From the NCBI GenBank assembly GCA_013399875.1, contig VXAZ01002491.1, forward strand, positions 310,001 to 374,000: a stretch of 64,000 bases of DNA, read 5' to 3'. A model generated the notes under the pieces. That model had not been told where the DNA came from and ran no database searches. It worked only from the letters and a program-made list of their open reading frames with translations. The position numbers and the translations under genes are program-made. Shown here in pieces: positions 10,824-21,806 of the stretch. This DNA is from Gymnorhina tibicen (Eukaryota > Chordata > Aves > Passeriformes > Artamidae). Within the stretch, counting starts at the first letter, position 1. Each line of letters begins with the position of its first letter.

Positions 10824-11433
10824 TGTTGTGGTATAACTCCAGCTGGCAACTAAGTACCACTCTATCCCGCCACCTGGAGGGATAGGGAAGAGAATCAGAA
10901 AAAGGTAAAACCTATGATTTAAGAATAGTTTAATAACTGAAATAAAGCAAAATTATTATTGTTGTTGTTGTTGTTGTTAATAACAATTATTGTTATTGTT
11001 ATTATTGCTCTTATTAACAACAACAAACACGAGGGGATAAAAAAGAGAGAAATGAAACCCAAGAAACTCAAATGATGCACAATACAGTTGCTCGCCACCC
11101 ACTGGCCAATGCCCAGCCCGTCCCTGAACAGCAACTGTCCCCCCACAGCCAACTCCCCCACTTTATACACCGGTCATGATGTTCTATGGTATGGAATATC
11201 TCTTTGGCCAGTTCAGGTCAGCTGTCCCTCTCATGTTCCCTCCCATCTTCTTGTGCAGCTCCTCACTGGCAGAGCATGGGAAACTGAGAAGTCCTTGACT
11301 TAGGATGAGCACTACTTAGCAACAACCAAAACATCACTGTGTTGCCACCATTATTCCCATGCTGAATCCAAAACACAGCGCTGTACCAGCTATTAAAAAG
11401 AAAATTAACTCTATTGCAGCTGTAACAAGGTCG
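10824..11433 (-). mobile_element. Solo LTR of an avian endogenous retrovirus (ERVL-like)
   Basis: I recognise this about 610-bp block as the LTR of an ERV family common in neoavian birds. In its own (-) orientation it begins near 11433, where the terminus is decayed. A TATA-like TATAAA lies near 11162-11167, followed by a T/A-rich simple repeat, and the element ends with ACCACAACA at 10824. It contains no internal gag, pol or env sequence, so it is a solo LTR left by LTR-LTR recombination. No clear target-site duplication is visible, which fits an old insertion. It lies between the 3' ends of STARD13 and KL. Confidence 0.8.
10952..11033. repeat. Imperfect trinucleotide AT-rich simple repeat within the LTR
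   Basis: ATT/GTT repeats followed by mixed TTA/TTG and AAC units. The same position in related LTR copies carries an AT-rich triplet repeat, so this is an expansion internal to the LTR. Confidence 0.8.
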
Positions 11434-14400
11434 TGTGCCTGTATCCCTCCAAGTCTCTCTTGACTTATTAAGATACAGAGTCTCAGAAAACAGGATGCTG
11501 AGCAGAGTCAGCTATGAGAGATCATCTAGGAGTGGATAAGCCTTTATGTCCCACCATTCAGAGAAAGTTCTGTATTAAAATTTGGATTGAAAGGAAGCAC
11601 TTTTTTCCAATTGTCTGCCATGGCAGAGATGGTCAGCTGTGTAAGTCCATTCTTTCTTGCAAAAAACCACAGCATGTTATATGCTCTCATTCCCATTTCT
11701 CCCTCCCACCCACCTGCAGCAATATCAGGGCAACAAGGTTGTCTTAACCCCAACAGCACTGATGTTTCAGCTCTTGGTATGCACAGACTTCATAGTGTTG
11801 AATTCTTGGGCACCTATCCTCTCTACACCACCTTGCAGGAGTCACCAGCAGGGCAACCCCTCTGCTTGATGCATTTACACTGCAGAACTAGTGTCACCCT
11901 CAGAGGATCTTGGCAAGCCTATGAGGTGTTGCTCTCCGAAGTGGCTGGTAGTTGTTAGATGAGAGCACAGGCTGAGCACACTGAGATGACTGTGAGGTGA
12001 AAATACTGGAATAAATATCCAGAAGACTGCTGGAGCATGCCAATCAGATGGGAGGATGAAAACATACTGCTGCTCCAGCTCAGTTGTGATGTGAAAATGC
12101 TGGGGAGTGAACACAGACCTTGCCAGACAGAAAGCAGCATGACCCACTCACAATCCCATGGGAATTTAGCATGATCATGTCATGGTCTCCTTGCCAGATG
12201 TGTGTCAGCCACAGCTGCACAAGGGCTTCCTTTGGATGGGTGCTAGACCAGACAGACTATTGTTACAATTGCAGATACACATCATGGTGTGACAGGACCA
12301 GGAATACAAGGCATCAAGCCCCAGGTTCATAACAAGGTAGGTGTTTGGATTTTCCTAAAATGTGTGTTTTAAGCTGTGACCCTCAATATCCTGCGCCACT
12401 CAGCAATACAATGTAGAAAGCTGACAATTCCCCCAGCGCAGCAATGGATGCAGAGCAGAACCCACCTAGCACTGTGCAACTGCAGACTGTCCTGCCCCTT
12501 TGTGCAAGACTCTGCTCAGCAAACATGAGGACGTGTGGAACTCGAGGGCAAATGCGGGCCAGGGCAGTGGGTCTGGGTTAATGAGTAAACGACAGGGAAA
12601 ATGTCACAACACTGCAGAGAATTATTTGCCTGTCCTACATAGGCTGATGTTGGGGAGGTCTCACACGCTCAACATACCCTCCCTAACCCCACAGCAGGTC
12701 CCAGATACCAGAGCCTCTATGCCTCTAATGAAGGTCAGTATCTCTTGCAGAAAAAGTAACCCGGACTCTTAGCTCCTTCCACCCCTTCAACTCTGAAACA
12801 AGGATCTCTATCCCGATACCTCAGTACTGACTTCCCACAGGTATTTTCCACTGCTCTTTTCCACTGCCTGAGCCCAGTCTTTGAGCCCAGCATGACCTCT
12901 GCCCTGCTCAGTCCCTGAATGCCTGCCTGCAGGCTGGACTCCTGTTTACCCAGCCCAAGATGCACAAGAGGACACAGCCTTTAGGGCAGGGTGACCGTGG
13001 CCAGGTGGTCAGTGGTCCCAGCTCCAGCTGCAAAAGTGGGAGTCAGGCATTGCCAGCCTGACAGGGCTTGAGTACAGAATTTCCTGTGTCCCACAAGGGA
13101 CAAAACTCCAGAGTGAGGAGAGATGATTTCTGCTTCGCTTCAGGAAGGCAGGAAGGCCAGAGCACTAAAATAACCATAAGCCTCAGGTGCTCCTCCATTC
13201 CATTGCAATGACAAGTCGGGGCTTTTGATCCTCTCCCAGGGGTGTGAGTCCCACAAGACAGGGAGGCCAAGGGCAGTGAACTGCTCTCTGCCTTGAGCAG
13301 AGACTTGAACTGCAGTGTGCAGGTCCTTAGCAGCAGTTTGCAAGGGACAGGATGGGCTCCTGGCTGCGCTGGTGCTTCAACAAGAGAAAACCTGGTTTTG
13401 CTGTGAGAGCAGTTGCATGAAGCTCTGCTGGCAGCCAGCTACAGGATTACAGCTTATTTCTTAATCAAAATGCTCAATTCTGCAAAAGGCACAAGGGAAA
13501 CACAGTCTAAAACTACAGATTCTGCTCTATCTCCTGCTCATAGCAGCCCCAAGACAGACACGGCCACAAACACAGAGCCAGGCCAGCATTTACTGCAGAG
13601 AGGATTTGCAACAGCTTGCAATTTATGGGAGCAAATTAGCCACAGGGCCATCTGTCCTTCCCCAGACCACTGGCCTGCTTCTTGCTGGAATGACTGCTTT
13701 TCCTTGAGAGGATGTGTATCGAATTACTCACTTTTTTTTTTTTAATTAAATAAACGTGGGAACCACAGGTGGTGGAGTAGAGGACAGTAACCCTCTCAGC
13801 AGCAGCATCTGCGGGCCAGCAGTGCCCCACCACGCGTGTGGGACAGATGCTGGCTGAGGGCAGCCTGACCCCCAGATCCACCCAGGGTCTGCCAGCCCAC
13901 GTGGCCACCCTACTGCTCCCTGCTGACACCAGCCAGGCTTGCTCTTCATGGCAGTAGGACCTGAAGCACCACAGCTGATCTGGTTTGACCACAAACAATG
14001 AGTCCTTCTTTTGCCCTTAGGCTCTTTCAGTTCAGAGACTTACCAGGGGGGTAGTCAAAATCAGGGAGTTTGTTTCTCAACAAACCCATCCCTGTGCCTC
14101 ACTGCTGGCCACCCAGCATGAGCAAGGAGCCCACCATGACCTAAGTGTAGAGCACTCTGGGTTCACTGCTGCTCTGGTATTGTGCCCAGTGTTGTCTGGT
14201 GTCCAGTGGGACAGGAACTCAGAATTGGACCTATGAAGATAAAGTGCAGGATTTTAACTCTTTGGCCTGGATTTCTCTTTCCCTGAAGAGTCATGTCCCT
14301 TTTCTCCTGGCCCAGGGAGGAGGGATCACACAAGCCCCTTATCCAGGCTCCCAGAACTGGACTCACCCTGTCTGCTGCTTTGCAAAGGAGGCAAAAAAAA

Positions 14401-16349
14401 TTATTTAGGGAAAACACAGCATGGATGCTTGCCTTTGCCAACAGGGCACCCACCCACTTCAACATGCAGAGAGCCACCACATGTGCTTTAATTACATACC
14501 CTTCCCAAACACAAGCACTGCCTTGGATGGGGGTTCACTGGCTGATGGCCAGCCTTTTTAAGCTATGGTTGTCCTCATGTCCTCCACTCCACAGTCAAGG
14601 AGGTGCCAGGACACTTGTAAATTGCTGGGCAGCGACATTCATTGCCCTGCCGAAACCACCAGGACGGTGATGGAAAAGTTCGTGGTTATTATCAATACAA
14701 ATAAATCCAAAGGGTGCAAATGCTGAAAAATTAAAAGGGTATCACTGAGTTAAGCCAAAACATTACAATACAGCCTCCTTGGCCTCCCAATATGCTTTGC
14801 CTTGGGCAACCTTTTCCAGCAATGGCTGGTATTTATCAGCAAAAAGATACAGTTATAGCATTTGGGTTTTTCAAATAATTGGGTAATTTAATCTTTTAAG
14901 TGCCTCTGAGATCACTTGCTGTAATTAAAGACAGAAGATGAATGACTGAAGTACAAGAGCATTGGAGGACTTTAAAAATGAACACGTCCTTGACTGCATC
15001 TCCTGTGCATTTATGTAACGATGATCCCACATTAATATGACCAAACAGATAAAAGGAGAAAATAATAAGAGCTTGGTTGCATTATTTTTCTTCCCTCCCA
15101 ATAATAATATATCATCAGCCAGAGGAATGTGCCCGTGAATACCAAGCAGGAGCAACCACGTGCTGCCAAGAGCAGGACCCCCGCCGCCTCCTGCTGTGAG
15201 GTGCAAGGAAAGGCAATATCCGCTCATGGATCCCACAGCAATGTGGCAGATAAATGAGTTACAAATGTCTATAAAATTCACAAACTCGCATCAGAAGTGG
15301 ACTTAAAGGCTCAGCAAGTGCTGGGAGAGGCGGCTGCAACACTGGCAGTTTCCTTTATGAGCATTTGTTTTCTCAGCTTTTGGAAATAAGACCCATCTAA
15401 TCCTAGTAGAGAGAGGGAGGCAGAAGGGTTGCTGCAAAGTAAAAACTATCGACAAAAAATCTGTAAAGCCTGTAAACAGCACTTTGCCTTCTAAGTAAGC
15501 TATACGCTTTGACATACCTATGTCATACCTCGGTATTTAGCTCTCCATTTCATAGCCCAAGTGTATATAAATATGTGCCCAAAGCGGGAAGAGGGGGTGA
15601 TTGAGAGAGCTGGAGCTTGCTCTGCTCCGTTCTTCGCACAGCACTAAGTGCCTGGGCCATGCATGTCCCAGACTGGAGGAGCAGCAGCCTTGCACCCCTC
15701 AAGGCATCCTCCAGGCTGCCCAGAGAGGCTGCAGCCTGCTGGGAAGCCCTCCTCACCCTCTTGCTCCCCTCCCTTTCCTGGCAGGGCACCCGATGGCCTC
15801 CAGCTCAACTGTGCTGTTGCCAGACTACAAAACTTTGTCACCTCGTAAAACTTTACAGCGCAGGTAGTTTATACTATTACACCTCTTGAACTGAACACTC
15901 AGCCAATTCACGGTTTCCTCTGGTGGGAGGAAAAACAGATTTCTTGGGTCAGGTGTTGGGTTTGTGCAGCCCTGCTGGTTTACAGCGCTGCCGAGGGCCT
16001 TTTACAGAGCCCTGAATGCACAAGGCAGCAATGCACCGGCCAGCTCAGTGCCGAGAGCCAAACCACCATTTCAGCCGGGATCTCACCGGGACATGCCGCT
16101 GGCTCTGCTTTCCCTCCAGGCCCCAGCACATGTCCCACTTGAGAAGTGTTGCTCCAGCTTGGACACTCACCCCATAAGGCACAGACCCAAGGGAAGCTCT
16201 GGCTTGGAAGCTCCTGAGAGCCAAACAGGTGGGACTGAGAAGTCACTACCGAGGTCCTCTCCTCCCCTGCAAGGACTGATGCCATAAAAAACATCAGGGA
16301 GAAGTCCATCATACATCCCAGGTTATAGGAGAAGTGTTAAAACTCACCC

Positions 16350-16400
16350 TTTCCCATGAAAAAAACAAACAAAAAAAAAACCAAAAACCCCCCAAAACCT
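16350..16400 (+). repeat. A-rich low-complexity tract
   Basis: A run of AAAC/AAAAAC-type sequence passing into CCCCCC and AAAACC. No retrocopy was recognised next to it. Confidence 0.6.
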
Positions 16401-17210
16401 AAAGTTTTGTGTGTTACTCTTAGTAAGGAAGAAACCATTTCCACTAAGAGAAAAGAACTGAAGTAGAAACTAATCCCACTTGCTGGGAATTCACAGCATT
16501 TAGAAAACATCACTGCTGTCATTTGCACTGCTTTGCTCAGTGCTGGTGACTGACCACCCCTCCTGCACCTCAGAACCCCACGGGTCTCCTGGGACTTTGG
16601 CCAGATTTGGATGACCTCAGGAGAGCTGGGATCAGGTAATGATGCTTCACCATGTTGTGAGTAATTCTTGTGACAGAAAAAAGGCTTTTGACAGTTAAAT
16701 TCCTCATGTAGGAAGTGTATCATTGAAGGAGGTATATCACTGAGGGAGAAATACAGGAAGTAGGGAGTTCTCAGAGTAGATTCATTTTAAAATTTTATTT
16801 TTTAACAAAGAATATTCTAAGTCCCACAGCCCATCCCCACAGAAGGGGACTGGTCACTCAGCTCCCAGGATGAGGAACTTGCACATCTGCTTGTGCCTGT
16901 GGCTTTTCTGCCCTGCTTCATTAGGATTTTCCCTGGCTCCTCTCTGCCTCGCTGGTGCTTTTGCTACTCCTTCAGAAACACAGGAAGCATCACAAAATAA
17001 TAGCCAGCAAAATGTCAGCACCCACAAGTGCCTTGGCTGCAAGCTGCTGTTATTTCAACTTTTTGACTACTTAAAAATCTTAATTTTTCTCAGAACTGCT
17101 TGACAGTGGTGTTTCTGTTCAACTCATGAAGCAAAGTAAAAGGCTCTGATACACTGGGCCCTGACACTTCCTTCTCACCTCATTACTCCTTTTTTCCAAC
17201 CTCTTATAAA

Positions 17211-17262
17211 GGGTGGGCTTAACAAGAAAGGTGGGCTTAACAAGAAGGGTGGGCTTAACAAG
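17211..17262 (+). repeat. 18-bp minisatellite, about three copies
   Basis: The unit GGGTGGGCTTAACAAGAA repeats at 17211-17228, 17229-17246 (first base changed) and 17247-17262 (partial). The near-identity of the copies suggests a recent tandem duplication. Confidence 0.92.
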
Positions 17263-19472
17263 CCTGCACCAGCCATAGCCTTGAGAGGGCTGATGAAGGG
17301 TGGTTTGGCAATTCATGAGTGGCACATCAAAGACAGGAAGAGCTTTCCCTTTTCTTTTCCATGCCTCTTTTTCTTGGCTTTGCTTAAGCAAAGAAGGAAC
17401 AGGATTGAACTTTCCTTGCCAAAGCTAAAGTCTGGCACCTAAAATTGACTTCTTCACCCTGAATAAGGGCATTTTCACCTCAGCAGTCTCTGCAAGCAGA
17501 ACGAACAGATCGAGTTTTCTAAGTGACTTGAAAGCAACACATACAATGCGAGGAGAAAAGGGCAAGTTGTGTGTTTAAACATGCTGAAACTCGTATGGCC
17601 CCTGTCTCATTCATTGGTTTTGTCCCTTTCTGCTCCCACTTCCCTTAATCTTGACACTTACTTTCCTTAGGATGTTCAACGATGATGCCACAAACTGACT
17701 GCTTAGTGCAGAACTATGCTGACAGAATCCCTCAAGCCTGGGAGTAACTCCACTGGAATAGAAGAGTTGTCAGATTTACCGCAGTGTTACTATGGAATAA
17801 GTTATTGTACCAAAGTGCTCTTATATTGGTATGGTTACATCCACAGACTTTCTAAATAAATAAATAGCAACAGTCACTTTAAAACAAAACCAAACTCAAA
17901 TAACAACACCCCTCCAAACTCCTAGGTCTGCTGGAAAAACATCTGTTTAGCCACAGGCCCCAGCAATCTCCAACAAAAGTTAGAGTTATTTATGTGTCAC
18001 TGGAAAAACAAACAGCAACACAAACTCCTTGCAGAGTTATCACAATAGCCTCTCCTGAGGTAATCTGTACTTCATGCTGCAGGCAGAGAAACCGGACAGA
18101 TTAAACAGTAAGATCATGTTACAATTTGTTACATTCAGTATCTTTATTTCACTGCTGAGATTGTTATAAAAACAATAAAACATTCCTCCTGTCATTTAAC
18201 AAAGACATCCCTCCCACAGTCACTCTGCACAATCTTTTCAAGAAATAAACCAGAAGCTTTGCACACATGTCACAAAAATATTTTGAACAGATATAATGTT
18301 TAATCTGGAGCATTGAGTAAACCAGCAACAACATTTCATTCCATAAACACAGTTAAAAATCAAGAAAGCAGTCTACCTAAGAAACTGCATGTTGAACATG
18401 CCGAGCCCTGCTGCTCTTCAGAAAATAAACCACCATCCGCCACCGAGCTGTCTTTGCAGCCTGAGTAGGGAGCCCCCTCTGCTCAAAGTCCTTGCTACTG
18501 CCTGCATTTCTTCTCTGGATGCACAGATGGGGTCAGAAGTGCCAGATCACTGCTCTCATGTGGGTATAAAAGGCAGCAAGTGCCCCACAGCAGGACCAAA
18601 GAAGGTGATTGCCACATCAGTTTGCATAAGCACACGGTGGCTCTCCTTGGACAGGTACCCAATCTTTGCCTATTCAAAGGCTTCTTTGTTGTTACTGAAG
18701 AGTGATTTTTTTCAAGACAGTTGACAGGAGACTTGCAGTGTCCCCTGATTACATAAAATAAGGCAGGTTCCAGAGGCAAAACCATACCATTATCTCCATC
18801 AGAATAGCCCATCATTGTGCAATTCACTGGCCCAGGCAGCACGGCAGGCAGGATGCTTAGGAGGCGGCTTTGGCAACCACCGTGCCCAGCTCAAGCCAGC
18901 TGTGCTCTGCAGTGATATTTAAAAACTCTTCTGAAGGCAACTACACCAAAGGCTGTGTTAGTTCCATGGGTCATGGCTCCATGAGTGGATACGATCATAG
19001 AACAAATCCCAACTTACCTAAAAATTAGCTATCCAGCTGGTGCCATCTGCCTGTCGGTGGCTACATATCACCCAGCCTCTATGGGAAGAGCCTGCCGTGT
19101 CTCCTCAGTGCTGGGACTGCTGTTTCACACATTGTGCTATGCCTGGGCCATTCCACAGCTCACAGCAGCAGCCGGACGGATGGGAACTGCTCGTGAAGCA
19201 TCAGGTCAGGCCAGTGCCCAACAGCACTGTGCCCACGGCACCTGTGCTCTTCTGGATCTGCCCTGCCCAGGCCCCTGAGCCCCCTCAAACCCAGGGAGGC
19301 ACGTGCACCTGGCTCCTCAGAAACATCAGGCCCAGGTGTTTGACCAACAGCAAAATACACAACACACACAGAAAACACACAAACTGGGCATGACCTGGGT
19401 ACAGTTTGTGCTTCATGAACGTCACCTTTTGTTACCTACTGCAAAGGCATCTGGCAGCTGGCATAATGTACT

Positions 19473-19494
19473 GCACGGTGATTCATCGCCGTGC
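19473..19494 (+). other. Short perfect hairpin in CpG-containing block
   Basis: GCACGGTGA, loop TTCA, TCGCCGTGC. As + strand RNA it forms a 9-bp stem with one U-G wobble and a four-base loop. On the - strand the wobble becomes an A-C mismatch, so the structure favours + strand RNA. It lies in a block (about 19415-19530) holding several CpGs in otherwise CpG-poor DNA. Confidence 0.5.
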
Positions 19495-19874
19495 CAGGGA
19501 AAAGCCATTCCGCATTTCATACACTCGGGGAGAGCTATTTCTTCATAATCCACACTGCACCAGGCACCAATGCATAAATATACAGCAGTTTGAAATGTTC
19601 TCTTCTCCAGTGAGTCCTGTCAGTCTATAAATAATTTTTATACATATTTTTAATACTTCATCACTTACCCTGAAATGTGCATCTTGATCTCAATACCAAA
19701 ATATACATAATTGCAAAGAGAGAGACCATTTAAAGACCGAAACTGGAGGAAAAATATATTAATCATTATGAGAAGATACTAATTATTTTCTTTTTCTATA
19801 CATTATTTAAGAAAAAGTATAATCTTAAATTACAAATTAAAATCATATTTCATGCATAAGTTTTAATTTACAGT

Positions 19875-19940
19875 ATAGAATCATAGAACCATAGTGTTCA
19901 GCTTGAAAGGAACCTGAGGAGGTTATTTAGTCATCTTCTA
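19875..19940 (-). mobile_element. CR1 LINE 3'-end remnant
   Basis: It begins ATAGAATCATAGAACCATAG, the reverse complement of a CR1 3' terminus. This is followed by a diverged GTTGGAAGGGACCT-like and ATCATCTAGT-like stretch. Only about 65 bp survive, in the KL sense orientation. Confidence 0.7.
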
Positions 19941-21468
19941 GTAATCTAGTAGATAAACATCACATTTAATACAGCATAATCAGCTTTAGTAGATAAATAA
20001 TTCTTGATTAACACAGAGCATATTTCCTTTAAAATGTTCTTTCCAGTGAGTGACACTGTTCACATAGCAATAAAAATACAATTACAGCTGAAGGCAATGC
20101 AAGCCTAGAGTTAGAGAGCAGAGAAAAATGACCGTACTGCCTTATACTGAGGACCCTCTGAATGTAGCAATTCACACGGCAGGCAAAATGACATAGGTTT
20201 TTTTCCCATTCTCTCTATTTCTACTAATAAACAATGGGGCTAACATTTTGCTGTTTTATCTTATTGAGAGGAAAACAAGAGGCCTTCAGACATCCAGTAA
20301 TACTTTGGGATGAAATGCTGCCAGGTCCAGTTGCTCAAAGGAGAACCGCCAGCCAACCTGTGAGAGGTTTGGCCCAACAGCTCCACAGTCTCAGACCGTG
20401 GCAGCAATAAAGTGCTGCATTATTACACCAAAAATGTTGGCCTTTAAAGTCTCTGCACTCAACACAAATAGCATGCAGAGACCATCCTGCTAAGTTACCA
20501 CAAGTTTCCAGCAGGTAAGCAGATGGGCAGCAGCAGTGGCAGTTGTGTGCAATTTGCTGCGAGAAGTGCAGAAATGGGGTGTCCCAGCTGTGCCATGTCC
20601 CTGGGTACAGGGCAAGAGGGCACAGGATCAGGCACACAGCTTTCTGTCAACTGAGACAGTGAAGACATCCAGTTCCTGTTCTTTGCCTTTTTTTTTCCTG
20701 AGCAAATCAAAGAGAAGCCCTTTAACCCTTCGCATCTCTTCCCAATAGATGGCATGACCCCTGGAATCCCTGGATATGTCACTGCTTCTTACCCCCCTGA
20801 GAAAGACACAGTTCCTTTAGCTGAAGTTCCTCAACGGCATCCTGAAGTCAGATGTAGTCTCAGCACTAGTTAACTGATTTACCAAGAGCTCCCAGCAGCA
20901 CAGATTCATTTCCCCCCGTTATTCCTCCTGCATCTGCTTTAGGAAAGGGGTTATTCTTTCGCCTCACACTGCTTTTCGCAATTCTCCTCCATCTTTCTTC
21001 TCAGTTATGATCCCTGCTCCAGTCAAGTTCTGGCTCCGGTTAAGAAACATCAGCGTTAAACCCTAATTTGGAAAAGTAAACCTTTTGTTTCACCCGTCAT
21101 GGAGAATTTGACATTTATGCTCTTCCATCATATGGTGTTTTCAAACCTACTTTCACCTGTCCAGTTCAGCGGGGCAAAACCAAGAAGGGGAAAGCATCTG
21201 CTCAACAGAAGTTCCCAGGGAAAGTTGTGAGACAATTCCAACCACAGGAATCAAGGACTAGTCATAAACCAAATGTACTACACCAGGGAAAATTACTTCT
21301 GGAAGCCATATGCAAGCAATAGCTTCTCAATGTCAATATCCTGCAGTATCAGGCAATGTAAATGCCTTCCTAATGCTGAAGCAATCACAGCATTGTGCAT
21401 TCTTATTTCAGATTTCCCAAGGGGATGCAAGAAAAAGGACAGTGAGTGATGTATTCAAAGGAGAAGCT

Positions 21469-21806
21469 CTATTTATACCTTCTTTTTACCCTCTTGGAGT
21501 AGTAAGTAATGAAGAATATAGTAACAATAAAAGCAACAAATATGAAAGAGATAAAGGCTAATAATGACTTTCTGGCTCGGAAGAAGTGGCATTCGGGACA
21601 TGAGGCAACCTCTTCTGGACACAGCAACTCAGGAGTTTCAGGACCAGGAAAACCATTATTGTCAATTATTTCTCTGTAATGTTTCAGAGAAGGCTTTGGT
21701 TCATATTGATTTGCAACGTAGCTGTAGAGACCATACTTAGGAGCAGTCTTGTCATTGAAAGAATAGACAAAATATCCTTGAAGGTTAATGTTATCCAAGG
21801 TGTAAG
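21469..21806 (-). CDS. KL: KL (alpha-klotho) exon 5: end of KL2, transmembrane helix, cytoplasmic tail
   Basis: Read from 21806 to 21469. The first two bases (CT) complete an Ala codon with the G ending exon 4, then [20 protein letters not shown] and [19 protein letters not shown] follow. [16 protein letters not shown] closes the KL2 glycosidase-like domain. A Cys-bearing juxtamembrane stretch ([12 protein letters not shown]) leads to a hydrophobic segment [20 protein letters not shown], which is the single transmembrane helix. The tail is [11 protein letters not shown] and the stop is TAG at 21469-21471. The acceptor is TTTTGCAG just above 21806. The short basic tail and juxtamembrane shedding region match vertebrate klotho. 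KL is a type I membrane co-receptor that makes FGFR1c competent for FGF23 in kidney and parathyroid. Confidence 0.97.

Larger units (their letters stand above)
11434..18140. other. Intergenic region between convergent STARD13 and KL
   Basis: The region is moderately GC-rich, with many short open frames on both strands but no recognisable protein, splice-linked exon or RNA gene. It holds low-complexity T (about 13730-13743) and A/C (about 16350-16400) tracts and the 18-bp minisatellite listed separately. A CpG-containing patch lies at about 15130-15300 (ACCCCCGCCGCC). The KL transcript may extend partly into its right end. Confidence 0.6.
18141..21468 (-). other. KL: KL 3' UTR and 3' flank
   Basis: The sequence downstream of the KL stop in transcript orientation. 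Human KL has a 3' UTR of about 2 kb, so much of this stretch is likely transcribed. Candidate polyadenylation signals on the - strand are ATTAAA variants near 19963 and 19650 and an AATAAA near 18142-18147. The actual end is undetermined. It includes a CR1 remnant and a CpG-containing hairpin, listed separately. Confidence 0.4.

Noticed and set aside
11587..14670. Several open frames of 100-125 codons on both strands
   Set aside because: Pro/Ser/Leu/Cys-rich chance translations with no conserved motif or consistent strand. They are treated as intergenic.
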